From positions 22,164,254 through 22,228,253 of the forward strand of contig OX352765.1 of the NCBI GenBank assembly GCA_947095585.1: 64,000 nucleotides of DNA, given 5' to 3'. This DNA comes from Nephrocerus scutellatus (Eukaryota; Arthropoda; Insecta; Diptera; Pipunculidae). Each line of letters opens with the position of its first letter. The first letter of the stretch is position 1. The notes beneath the pieces are model-generated. The model saw nothing but the letters and a program-made list of their open reading frames with translations, was not told the DNA's origin and ran no database searches. The position numbers and the translations under genes are program-made. Positions 20,271 through 31,254 of this stretch are shown piece by piece.

Positions 20271-20962
20271 TGTGCATTAATCCCATGTCCATTGAGAGAC
20301 TTATTGAAGTTCATATTAGAGGCCGGTTAGAATTGTCTACCACTCTGCACTCAAGTCAGTTTGTGTACAGGAAAGGCAAAAGCACAGAAGGTGCCCTTCA
20401 CTATCTTGTAAAGAAACTTTTCGTTTCAAGGAAGCTACGACTCTATTGCAAGGGCAATCAGTAGCAGAGGTATCGAAAACTCAAACCATCATTGGATAAG
20501 GGCCATGCGTGAAAGTCAGGATGGTATTTCCTCATCGGGAGGAGTGTCGTGCCTGTGACTGCAGTTAAGGGATGTCCTCAATGAGGAGTTCTTTCTCCCC
20601 TTCTATGGTTATTAGTCATTGACAATCTTCTAGTCGATCTACAAGAACGATTTAGTGATTTTTATTTTTGATAAACACTGCACGACTATCACTAGTTTCA
20701 TGCAAGGTGCTTTATTATACATTTTAGAATGGTGCGGCAGAGAAGGACTATCCATCAATCCTTTCAAAACCATTTTAGTTTCTTTCACGAAAAGAAGACT
20801 GGTCGATTTGACAACTGTCATCATCAAAGACACCACGTTAGTTTATTCCAGTGAGATTAAATATCTTGGCGTCATCCTTGATAAATGTCCGCCATCGAAC
20901 GCGCCACTACGGCATTGTGGGCCAGTAGACGCCTCTACGGCAGAGCTTGGGGTCTAAATCCT

Positions 20963-20975
20963 AAAACGATACATT
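20963..20975. repeat. 13-bp target duplication, left copy
   Basis: aaaacgatacatt is found here and again at 21409-21421, on either side of the nested insertion. The paralogous LINE has a single aaaatgatatatt at 26489-26501. Confidence 0.85.
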
Positions 20976-21408
20976 CTCTCTCTCTCTCTCTGGCTTTCAC
21001 ATCCCATGAAGGGACTTTGCTGCCCGCACTAAGGTCCTCCATCCGTCTCGGTCCATCGCTCTCGTCCTCCAGTTTCGACATCCTAATGCATGTAGATCTT
21101 GGGGGGCGAAGTCCGAGATTCATACCTCCTCGCGGTGCTCCCTGGGTCACGCTAAATGAATCAGGCGGTGTAGTGGAGACGAGCAGGGGAAATCCTGTTT
21201 ATAGTCATGGACACTACATGTCAAGGCGAGTCATTGGCGCCTCAAAACCAATACCAAATCAGCGTCTGTTCTCTAGGTTAGGTGCGGCTGAAGCGGGCGT
21301 CTGTCTTGTATCAAGCGGCTCGCTATATAAATGTGTTTAAGTTAGGACTGGATGCCTTAAGATTCTCACCAGTACGTGGTCTCACCAGTAAAGTTATGAA
21401 CCCTAATC
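20976..21408. mobile_element. 433-bp nested insertion of unknown family
   Basis: This segment is absent from the paralogous LINE at the matching point and is bracketed by a perfect 13-bp duplication. It begins on the plus strand with a (CT)n run and ends ...gttatgaaccctaatc. Read on the minus strand it would end in (GA)n. A long, perfect target duplication of this kind is typical of LINE- or SINE-driven insertion rather than of a DNA transposon. I see no tRNA-type A and B boxes, no reverse transcriptase motif and no clear terminal inverted repeat. The family is unidentified. Confidence 0.75.
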
Positions 21409-21421
21409 AAAACGATACATT
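21409..21421. repeat. 13-bp target duplication, right copy
   Basis: aaaacgatacatt, identical to 20963-20975. LINE homology resumes immediately with ggatgtata. Confidence 0.85.
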
Positions 21422-21800
21422 GGATGTATACAATGATGGTGAGTCCTATTATCACGTACGCGGCCATAGTTTGGTGCCCGAAAGTTCTTGAAGGAACAAC
21501 GGCAAATTAGCTTCAGAAACTGCAAAGAATTGGCTGTCTAGGTAGAACGGGGGCTAAGCGCCCTCTTTTCCTATAAGGAAATTCTTAATCTAGATAGGGA
21601 TATTATTAGAAAGCTTGTGTGTGGTCATTGTAGCTTGCAGTGTCACCTTAAAAAAATATTGGTGTGGGCTCAGAGACAGAATGTCGATTCTTTTCGGAGG
21701 ATGAAGAGTCATCCAAACATATTCTCTGTGAATGCCCAGCACTGCTATGGTTCAGGAGACGCATTTTTTTATAAGGAAATATGATCGACAGCGGAGTTGA

Positions 21801-24435
21801 GATTTATATTTTACGGGTAGAAAACAAGACGCAATATGATTGGGGTTATTAGCCTCGCATCAACCTTACTTTGATGAGAATAGCTTGGTCAGATTTTAAC
21901 ATTATTATGGTAAATAAACGATAGAGGTTTAATGGCACTTCAATACAACTTGTAAGTCCCCCTGATCTGCCGATGAGTGACCGCCTAAATCATTGCCCAT
22001 TAAATAATGTCAGTCTCACGCTCTAATCTTTATGTCTCAGCTTGACCTGTTCAAAATTTCCGTTTATTGTGATTAAGTAGTTTTGGCGTTAAAAGGATAA
22101 CGGATACTCATACACTTCATTTGCAAGATTGTCAACTTTTTATTGAACTTTAAACGAGCGTAAACGATTAGCAAGTTTCATCACAAGTTAACATGAAAAC
22201 AGCTACGTAACCAAGAATATTTTTTATTAAATTCCCAATCGAAATTGCGCCAATCATCTGTGTGCCATACTTGGAATAGGTTTTCTTCGTAAATCCTATG
22301 AACCATATCGTGCTTTTACTACGATCACCTCATGTTCAAAAATTATGGAAATTCTCTGATGATGTGCATTCTGTTGGACATCAACGACGTGCACGAAAGG
22401 AGGATTTCTTCTTGGTTTACTTGTAATGAAATTCAGCATAAATAGCAAATAACGATGCTTGCAAAAGTGTATGGGTGTATGTGTATGACAATATATCGAA
22501 ATGAAATGCCTTTTTGAAACTGCGTGACGCATTACTTCGGTCTACGAGGGAAATTGTCTCAAATCGAATTGGCATCATTTAAATTCGCACAAGGTACTCG
22601 TATGCTGACGACGTTCATATAACCTCAACTCTATCGTATACATAAACGCACATACTACACTCACAGGATAGGATAAAAGCAGCATTCCCATTTCTCCCTT
22701 AGAAAGCTCATAAAACGGACTCTTTTGAAGGATATAGGAGTTCGACATCCAGGGTGAGGTACACTACTACCACTACTACTACTCCTACTTCTCATCCGAT
22801 GGCTTATACACAGCTCTACACTGTGGTAAGAAATACGAATAAATTTGAATTGGATAAATAATTTATAAAGTTTTTCACAGAAATATAAAAAACGAAGAAG
22901 AAAAAACACTACAGGACGAAATGACTCTTTTGTTCAAAAAACATGATCCTTTTGACATAATCCTATCCTCATATCCTACGCACATATATTCAGACTTTTG
23001 CTTGATGGCTACTTCAAAGTTACATAGTCGCTGAACTATTGGACCGAATCGAAAACGATATTGGTTCTTGTTTGTGTTTTGGGGAACCGCGCCGTTCCAG
23101 CCAGGGGTGGCGGCGGCTGATGATTTAAGGAGTCAATGGCGAATGGATAATTTTCCCTTTTTTTATTCTTTAACGCTATCCCTTCACATGGATTACGTTT
23201 CATTTTCGTATAAAATAAAAGCGAACATGTGTTTGTGGCGAGCGTTTCTATCGTGTAAGTATTTGAGGGGCTTACGAGTAACTTGGCAGTTCGCTGTTAA
23301 AAATTGGGATGTATTTTTTTCGCCTGATTCCCAGAAAAATCATTCAGATGTGCAATTTAAAAAAAATACTGAAGGCAGTTAGATGGTTCGATGGATCACA
23401 AATGCGTAACTTCTGAGCATTTTTTTTTCGACAAAAATTTCATTTCTCCTCAGAGGATTTGGATTTGTTTTCCAATTTCCATTTTTATCTTGGAGCTTCT
23501 ACAGAGAGCTCTGTAAAATGACTTAATTCCCAAAAGAACTTTAGCTTAAATGAACACATTTTTGTAATGGCTCTATTTCTTATTATAACAACTATAAATC
23601 TTAGATTTTATTTAGATGAGTATATGACTCATGATGACCATAATGAAATTAAATACTGAATCACTTAGAATACTCAGAAACATCACTATAATCAAAGGTA
23701 AGAAATACCTAGACGTCTTACAGTTATGGACAGATGCTATAGTCGTACGTGCTTTCCGCTTATCAGGCAGAGAAGAAAACTCGACAGGAAAAAATGAATA
23801 AAGACCTTTTTAGTTTTTAAATATTTATTTTTTTTTCAATTTTATCTCAAAGACAATTTCTTCGACTTCTTCCTAAACAGCAGCTTCTGCGTTAAAAATA
23901 AGTTAGATTGGACTGATTGGCCAATCGGTTCTATTTTATATCTATCGGTACAATAACCGACCAATAGTATCGATTTGATATCGTTTCAATTATTCTTCAG
24001 CCCTCAAAATCATTCATCATCATCACGAATGATAAAGATATCAGTACCAGCTTGTATCATTAAGATTAAGTTATTTATGGATTTTGGCTTGCATTTTTGA
24101 AATGTCAAAGCTAAGTCAATACATTTACTCTTTATGCAGATAGGAATGTAACTGATGTGGCGATAGCAGATTGAGAACTGACAAGCGCTTATGTTGATCA
24201 CAACACTATGTTCACAAAAATATTTTCTGTTTTTATAATCCATTTTCTACACGCAAGTTAACTTGTACTTTTTTATGTCTAGTGTATTTCACTTCGACAT
24301 CTAAAATTTGGGTTCCATATTACATCTACTCTCAAGTACTTCTTAATAATGTGGAACACAGATCATTCGGAATTATCACGTACGAATAATTCGTAAAACA
24401 AATTATCATTAGATCGGGCAAACGTGTCCGATTTG
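21801..24435. other. No gene seen; (ACT)n microsatellite at 22763-22788
   Basis: A 2.6-kb stretch of mainly AT-rich sequence. Several frames of 60-105 codons exist on both strands (for example 23068-23382 plus), but none shows a domain, splice pattern or repeat that I can recognise. It could include host intergenic or intronic DNA. Confidence 0.4.
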
Positions 24436-24439
24436 TCTG

Positions 24440-27430
24440 AAATGAATGCATAGGAATGAGATATCTGTATATTATATTATCTGTGATAGAAAAGTAAAAC
24501 ATTGACCGACTTAAGAGACCATTAATAAGCCAAGAATTAAATGAACATCTTTTGCGAAACACAGAAGCATTCAGCAGCCTAGTGTTACCAACCATCCAAG
24601 CACATTGGAATGCAGTGAAAAATGTGTTAACATCTGAAGCGGAAGATTTTGTAGGAAGATCGCAGGTAATTATGAGCACATATGGCTATCTGAAAATAAT
24701 TAGAGACTGGTCGGGGAACAAAAAGCTCTAAGAGATCGTGGAGCAGCAAACCCCAGCAGCAAGAAGGAATGAGCTAGTTTCAGAGGAAAGTTCAGCATAG
24801 TGTTCGATGTAATAAACCCATTTACAACAACGCGTTGGCCGAAAATGCAAAAGTTGCAGCAAATGCACGTTTCAGACGAGTCTGTGTGTAGGATACTTCG
24901 CAGATCACGTTTTAAAGGAGTTTGTGTGTCCAGTACTCTTGTAAGTGATAATGATACTTCGCAGATCGTGTTTCAGAGGAGTCTGTATGTTCAGTACTCT
25001 GGTTAGTGATAATGATGCTTCGCAGACCACATTTCCGAGGAGTCTGTGTGTCCAGTACTCTGGTTAGTAATAAGGATACTTCACAGATCACGCTTCAGAG
25101 GAGTTTGTGTGTCCAGTACTCGGGTTAGTGATAAGGATACTTCGCGGACCACATTTCAGAGGAAACTGTGTGTCCAGTACTCTGGTTAGTGATAAGGATA
25201 CTTCGCAGATCACTTTTCAGAGGAGTTTGTGTATCCAGTACTTTGGTTAGTGATAAGGATACTTCGCAGATCGCATTCCAGAGGAGTTCTGTGTGCCCAG
25301 TACTCTGGTTAGTGATAAGGATACTTCGAAGATCACTTTTCAGAGGAGTCTGTGTGTCCAGTTCTCTGGTAAGAGATAAGGATACTTCGCAGATCACATT
25401 TCAGAGGAGTCTATCGCATTTACAGCAGGGTAAATAGTTTATCGGGAAAAATATTTAGTCCAGAATGGCTGTAGGCTCCTTCAAACCATTCAAAGCACCC
25501 GGCGGAGATGGCATTATTCCAGCACTCTTACGGAGGGCAATTGAGTGCATCCTGCCGGGATTGATTGCTTTTTTAGAGCCAGGTACAACTGGGGTTACAT
25601 TCCATATACCTTGAGAAAGGTTAACGTAATCTTTGTGCCCAAACCAGGCAATAGGCCTAGTGAGCTGTCTAAATCAAACAGACCTATAAGTCTAACATCA
25701 TTATGGAGAGACTTTTTGATGATCATATCAGAGCCTGGCTAGATACGGCTAGCCCTCTACACTCAAGTCAGTTCGCATACAGGAAAAGAAAAAGCACAGA
25801 GAGTACCCTTCACTATCTAGTTAAAAAGATAGAAGGAACTTTTTGTTACAATAAAAAAGCTCCGTGTGCTTTCCTTGACATTGAGGGTGCTTTCGATGAC
25901 ACTGGCTACGACTGAATAACAAGAGCAATCAGTAACAGAGGTATCGAGGGCTCGACTAACCAATGAATAAGGGCCATGTTGGAAAGTCGAGTCATTACTT
26001 CCTCCTCAGGGGGAGTGTCTGTGTCTGTGTCGGTGACTGCAGCAAAGAACTGTTCGCAAGAAGGCGTCCTCTCCCCCTTTCTATGGTCACTCGACAAAGA
26101 CAACCTTCTAGCCGATCTGCATAGATCAGGCTACCTCGCCATTGGTTATGCTGATGATGATTTGGCAATCATAATTAGTGGTAAGCACAGCACGACCATA
26201 ACAAATGTCATCCAAGGTGCGTTACTTCTCTTCTTAGAATGGTGCAGTAGAGAAGGGATTTCCATCATTCCCTGCAAAACCGTTCTAGTGCCTTTCACAA
26301 AACGTAGGTTGTCCGATATTGAACATATCATCTTAAAGGGAACTACATTAGAGTATTCTAGTGAGGTTAAATATCTCGGAGTCATCCTTGATAAACGACC
26401 AAACTGAAATTCTCATATCAAGTCCGCCATCGAACGTGCCACTAGGGCCCTGTCGATCTGTAGACGCCTCTAAGGGGGTCTTAATCCTAAAATGATATAT
26501 TGGATGTATACCATGATGGTGAGACCAATTATCATGTACGCGGCCATTATATGATGTCCAAAAGTTCTTGAATGGACAATGGTAATTAAGCTTTAGAAGC
26601 TACAAAGAATTGCCTGTCTAGTATAACGGGTGCCATGCGCGACTGCATTACAAGCTTTTGAAGGGCTACTGCCAATCTTCATTAGGAAGTCGGCAGCTAG
26701 TTGCGCTATTAAGGTGTAACTACATAGAATATGGGTACAAGCCAGGTGACTACATGGGAAAACTTAAAATTCTTCACTCAATTCCCGAAAGAGACATCCC
26801 GGATACTATGGCCAGGGAGTACTGTTTCGCCAGGTTATTTGAGGTAAAAAGATTGGACCGAGCCATCTGGTATAATGGTGCTCCAGCGCTGTACAATAAT
26901 GGTTTGGTCTGGTACACAGATGGATCGAACATGGATTCTGAAGTGGGAGCTGGGGTATTTGGACCTAACACCAAAGTCTCAATAGCAATGGGTATGAGTC
27001 CCACTAAGCGTAAATCCATGCCATTGATTCCCGAAAGAGACGTGTTTTGTACTATCCGGGACACCATTATAGGGGAGTAAAGTTTCGGCAGGTTATTTGA
27101 GGTAAAAACATTAGACTGAGCAATCAACGGTTATGAGTCCCACTGTTTTCAAAGCGGAACTCCATGCCATTGAGGTATGCGCTAGGATAAAACTTAGTGA
27201 GGGTATTATAGGCCCTACGATTTATATCTTTTCGGATAGTCAGGTAGCACTGATGAACTAGACACAGCTGGTTCAGAATCTGCGATCTTAGGACCGGAAA
27301 CTTACTTTGGTGATTACAGCGATTATTAATAAATACTAGGTAGACTTCGTCTGGCCCTCAGCAGATCTGGAAATACTATTCTTTATACCATTCTACATTA
27401 GGGCGGTGGTAAGTATTCTAGATTAGCTAC
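24440..27430 (+). mobile_element. LOA-like LINE with RNase H and an internal minisatellite (decayed)
   Basis: Encoded blocks in order: the linker after the endonuclease (IQAHWNAVKNVLTSEAEDFV near 24597), a 61-bp tandem repeat (24870-25420), and the RT start FKPFKAPGGDGIIPALLRR near 25480. Next come SQFAYRKRKSTESTLHYLVK near 25770, FLDIEGAFDD near 25875 (motif A) and EGVLSPFLWSL near 26065 (motif B). IGYADDDLAIIISGK lies near 26145 (motif C, YADD), followed by KYLGVILDK near 26375. An RNase H domain has WYTDGSNMDSEVGAGVFG near 26910 and IFSDSQVALM near 27230. Stops and frameshifts separate the blocks, so the copy is dead. RNase H downstream of the reverse transcriptase supports the LOA/I group. 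The C-terminal zinc block seen in sister copies is not evident here. Confidence 0.85.
24870..25420 (+). repeat. 61-bp tandem repeat, about nine copies, inside a LINE
   Basis: The phrase gatacttcgcagatcac recurs with starts at 24892, 24953, 25014, 25075, 25136, 25197, 25258, 25320 and 25381, a spacing of 61 bp with one 62. Units share cagaggagtctgtgtgtcca, gtactctggtt and agtgataag. The array sits between the LINE linker block and the RT block, where one copy would be the normal coding DNA. Copies differ by several substitutions, so the expansion is not new. Frames on both strands across the array are artefacts. Confidence 0.92.
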
Positions 27431-28845
27431 ACCATATGATTCAATATATTTTTTTAGGTCGAAGTGTCAGCCACATGTGCTAGGATAAATGGATAAATGA
27501 TACACTTTTTAATAAAAAGATGTTTGTATTTTTCGGATATTTCGGTGTTGTGCACCATTTACAACGATTAATATAATAATTATATCAAAACAAAATATAA
27601 TGTCTATATTTAGCCATTTTAATATTATTTAATTAATATTAAGGTTTCCAGAATATATATTTTTAAATCTTTTGTGCGAGTTTCCTTTGGGGTTTCACGC
27701 CCTCTTCAAAAACGGTATAAAATATGTTCAGCTTAACTTTTGTTCGTCTTTGATGTTCCTTTCAAATGTGCGTTATCTTAATATCGAGAACAAAACCATT
27801 CTTATCCCTCATCCACTCAACCTACTGGCCAGATGTTTCTTGTTCAAAAGGCATTCAAACGTCAGTAGTCTTTTCGTTATTAGAAATTGGCCAACATTAC
27901 CTTTTGGATACACAGTGTGTGCACACTACCCCAAAAGGACACACCCTAATAGCATCTAAAAAAAACCGAACAGCATTTGTTACACACACACACGCTCGAG
28001 TGCCCATATCGAAACTACAGACGCAAAAAGAATGCTAAATTCTAAATTCTTGTACAAAGTGATGGCCAACGATTTATTAGGATTCAGAGGCGGATGTGGC
28101 ACATATCGTATCGTATCTCTGTGTACGTGTTCGATTTTCATATTGGTCTCCTTTAATTCTTTTTTCCTCAAGGAGTAAAGGATTTTGTATGTCGGTGATT
28201 AAATTGATTTCTTAATATTTGTCATTGGCTGCAATGTGTTGCCGATGGACGACGAGATTGTGATTTAAATTTGATTTATTGCTAGCGAATCCTTGATTTG
28301 GTTTTTAGTTTTGGAATGCAAGCAGAACGGAGGATGTTTTGGAATTTAAAAAGGATGCTTTCTTAGAAAGCAGGCAACAACATTGAAACTGAATTTTGCA
28401 TTTAGAGTTTGAGGAGGGTTCCTTAAATGTGGGAAAAAGTTACGAAGACACATTGTACAAATAGTCTTTTGACCACTCGTTAATTCGTCATTCTTTATAA
28501 GGTAAGACTGTTGTTTCTGTGTCATTTTTTCTGCCATAAATCATTATCCAAAGCTATAAGTTAAATCATATGACTTTGAATATATTACCATAAACTATAA
28601 AACCGATATTGAGCATATGTCCGGCCAAGCTTTTGAAAATTCGTAAAGATTTATTAGGACTTTTTAAAAATAAAAGAAAGCACAGAAAATCTGTTGCTTT
28701 CGATTTTTTTTGAACAACAATTGTTGTAAGGCGGATAACATTTCAGCGACTGTGGATATACAAAAACTTCCCAAAAATTTCTCTGAACCCTTTCCGAATC
28801 GTGATAGATGTATGTGGTCTGGCATGAGTCATGCTTGGATGGTGC
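27431..28845. other. No gene seen
   Basis: AT-rich sequence. Plus-strand frames of 90-95 codons at 27672-28038 have no recognisable domain. A short CA run lies near 27982-27992. Confidence 0.4.
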
Positions 28846-28849
28846 TACA

Positions 28850-29105
28850 GTTCAAAATGGGAGTCTGGGCCTTAACTAACATAACTTTCAGCAAAGTATT
28901 TTGGTAACTGTCTCTCCAGTTGGACATAACTATCCTTTCCAGATCACCTTTCAATTGTTTTCGCCATCTAAGGCGATCACTTGCTATACTTCCTGCGCTG
29001 TTCCTGTGATTGAATTTGAAGACTCTACAGGCCGAGGCATTAGTTCGGTATCGAGATCTGTGGAGAGAGTTCTTGCGAGGTCCTGAACTTTCCCGCTTTT
29101 AGAGC
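28850..29105 (-). mobile_element. Possible RTE-like LINE C-terminal scrap
   Basis: On the minus strand near 28970-28900 the sequence reads LRWRKQLKGDLERIVMSNWR, then DSYQNTLLKVMLVKAQ. The W-----DL------W pattern is seen at the end of many RTE-like LINE ORFs. The match is short and upstream sequence is not readable, so confidence is low. Confidence 0.35.
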
Positions 29106-29177
29106 CAAACAAGAAGAATAAGATCCAATGTGGTCGTTTTCTCATGAATGCCGCATAATATCCACTGACTTTCCTTT

Positions 29178-29240
29178 CGGATTTGAAATTCGAACCTCCA
29201 GCTCAATAGTGCGACACACTAACCACTAGAACCCCGGTGT
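29178..29240 (-). repeat. tRNA-like sequence (SINE head or tRNA pseudogene)
   Basis: Read on the minus strand, gggttctagtggttagtgtg resembles a tRNA 5' half with an A box. It is followed at the correct distance by gaggttcgaatttc, a B-box-like sequence. Pairing of a full cloverleaf is poor, so this is more likely a SINE head or pseudogene than a working tRNA gene. Its sequence differs from the SINE at 56853-57147. Confidence 0.4.
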
Positions 29241-30540
29241 CCAATACACACACAAAATGTTAGTATGCCGTAAAATTATCAGTAATTATTGTTTATCATT
29301 TATTGCTTATTTTTGTCTCCCATGGCTTATAAGATATTATGATCAGCAGGAATTGTTCCTCATTATAATTCATTGAAAGTTATTTCTCCACTCGCCCTTC
29401 CAGTTGAATAAACAAATTTTCATGATTATCCATCCCCATATAATAACTAAATAAATGATAAATGTTATAGTTTGCGTGAAACATACTAGTATTTACGAGT
29501 ACTTTCTCTAAGCATGCCATAAATGTCCTTTACACAACATTAAACAACTATTACAACGCTTAAAATAAGCTTTGTGGATACTGACAAAGTTCGTAGTTCG
29601 AGCCATAAGGAACGCAGTACAAAGAACAAAAATGTTTTCAACATCCCAATATGCCCCCCAAACGGACGAGTATCTATATTTTCACTATACACACATACGC
29701 AGACGAGTCGCTTATACACACACACACACACACACTCGTGACGGCACAAGGACGTGTAATTAATTTGACCAATCACCAAACGTTAATTGTGAAAACGCTC
29801 ATTAGGTGCAAGTTGAGGTTCACCGCATAGCTATTGAGGTGACGAGTCAAATCTTGAAAATGACACATTTATTACGATTCAATTACCCGTAATTCATTCA
29901 GTAAGTGTGTGCGTGTGCTTATATAACATGCATAAGTTATCTGTAATTCATTATTTCCTGTTTTCGTATCATTAAAAGTTTTAATAACAATAATTATTGA
30001 CAGCTCAAGAGACTGTACTGTGACATGACAATTTGTATTTAATTATGTGATGAAGAGTTCTTATAGCGTAGATAAGTTTTTAAAGAGGTTGGTTGAACTC
30101 AGTCCGTCAGACAAATCAACCATTGCATTTAAAGTACAGCAGTCTTACCTTAGAGTACTCTCCAGTATTTTTCAAGTGCTTTTCTATTCTTTGTTTCTCT
30201 ACACTACTGGTTGTGCAATAATTGTGAGTAACTTTTCACAGATTAAAAGTATAAAACTATTTAAATTAAAGTCCCAACAAAGCTGCAAAACATTTTGTTT
30301 TATTTGTTTGTCATGTCATTATGACAGATGAACAATTGTACAGCTCTCTCTAACACTAATTGATGGGGGAATGACCCAAAAGAATTTAGACTTTTACTTC
30401 AATTACAGTTATTATGTACCACCAAAAATTTGGTGTAAATTAAATAAGCGACATTAATTATTATATCAATAAATAGATTAGACAGTACACAAGCATATTT
30501 TAGACTGAATAAATACAGAGCGACAATTGACGCGATTTGC
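29241..30540. other. No gene seen; (CA)n microsatellite at 29714-29736
   Basis: AT-rich spacer. A frame of 94 codons at 30047-30331 on the plus strand has no recognisable domain. Confidence 0.4.
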
Positions 30541-30544
30541 CATC

Positions 30545-31250
30545 ATCTTTCAGGAAAGCAACTTAATACCTTAAAGGAGCTATTACAGAATGCTCCTAAC
30601 GAGTTAATTGGATGGGCAGATAGTAGTGGTTTGGGAGTATACCCCCATAAAATAAAACTTGTCCTCTTCACTAGGAAATATAAAGTTCCATATGTTAACC
30701 AACCATCTATAATGGGCAGAAGCTTATCCTTTTCTGATGAAGCCAAATAACTGGGTCTCATTCTTGACAAAAAGCTAAGCTGGAAACAAGAAATAGTTCG
30801 CAAAGCAGCAGTGGCAGTCTTCTCCTACAAAAAAGTCATTGGTAACAAATGGGATCTTAAATACATATCACTCAATTGCTATATATATCAGTAATAAGAC
30901 TTACAATTCTGTACGGTGTGGTCATCTGGTGGTTTGCTTAAAGAAAGCAATAAGTTCTAAGTCACCATCCCACTCGCATACACTTTGTCTGCAGTTGTCC
31001 GGCCCTACCAGGGTCAAGACACCGCAATTTAGGTAAGCCATATTTTGCTTATCTTAAAGAGCTCTCAAATTACAGGATCATCGAGTTGATCTGGTATCCG
31101 AACGCTACAGGCTGGATTTAATCCGCGTAAATTTCCATGTCCGTCGAGATTTTTGTTATCAAAATGGCGTACTCTAGGCCTAACTAAGGATCTCGTAGAT
31201 ACAGCGAAGTTCACCACTCTACCTACCTAACTACCAATGACAACCAGGTT
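30545..31250 (+). mobile_element. LOA/R1-like LINE, thumb region and 3' end (internally deleted)
   Basis: In one frame from 30585 the sequence encodes ALNELIGWADSSGLGVYPHK or a close variant, then LVLFTRKYKVPYV and LGLILDKKLSWKQEIVRK near 30750, the segment just after the RT active site. From about 31040 the extreme C terminus follows: RALKLQDHRVDLVSERYRLD, also seen with few changes at 50720-50790. The end is cgaagttcaccactctacct followed by a short TACC-type tail at 31220-31250. RNase H and the zinc block are missing. One stop lies between the thumb motifs. Confidence 0.65.
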
Positions 31251-31254
31251 AAGC

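Larger units (their letters stand above)
20275..21800 (+). mobile_element. LOA-like LINE, reverse transcriptase to C-terminal zinc motif (decayed, interrupted)
   Basis: The copy starts at MSIERLIEVHIRGRLE (20288) and continues through SQFVYRKGKSTEGALHYLV (20355) and a GVLSPLLWLLVIDNLL block near 20585. Then come EWCGREGLSINPFKTI (20730) and EIKYLGVILDKC (20850). A C-terminal block, CRFFSEDEESSKHILCEC, lies near 21675; it carries the Cys/His pattern usual at the end of LOA-type ORF2. The same protein order is seen at 25425-27430 with strong nucleotide similarity. Reading frames are broken and the palm YADD region is damaged. A 433-bp insertion interrupts it at 20976-21408. Confidence 0.8.

Noticed and set aside
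20885..21340. 151-codon frame at the LINE-insert junction
   Set aside because: It is a chance fusion of LINE codons with the nested 433-bp insertion.
24870..25420. CRISPR-like array
   Set aside because: Units are contiguous 61-bp tandem copies with no unique spacers, inside a eukaryotic LINE.
25125..25437. 90-codon frames on both strands with apparent internal protein repeats
   Set aside because: They are produced by the 61-bp tandem DNA repeat, which happens to be open in several frames.
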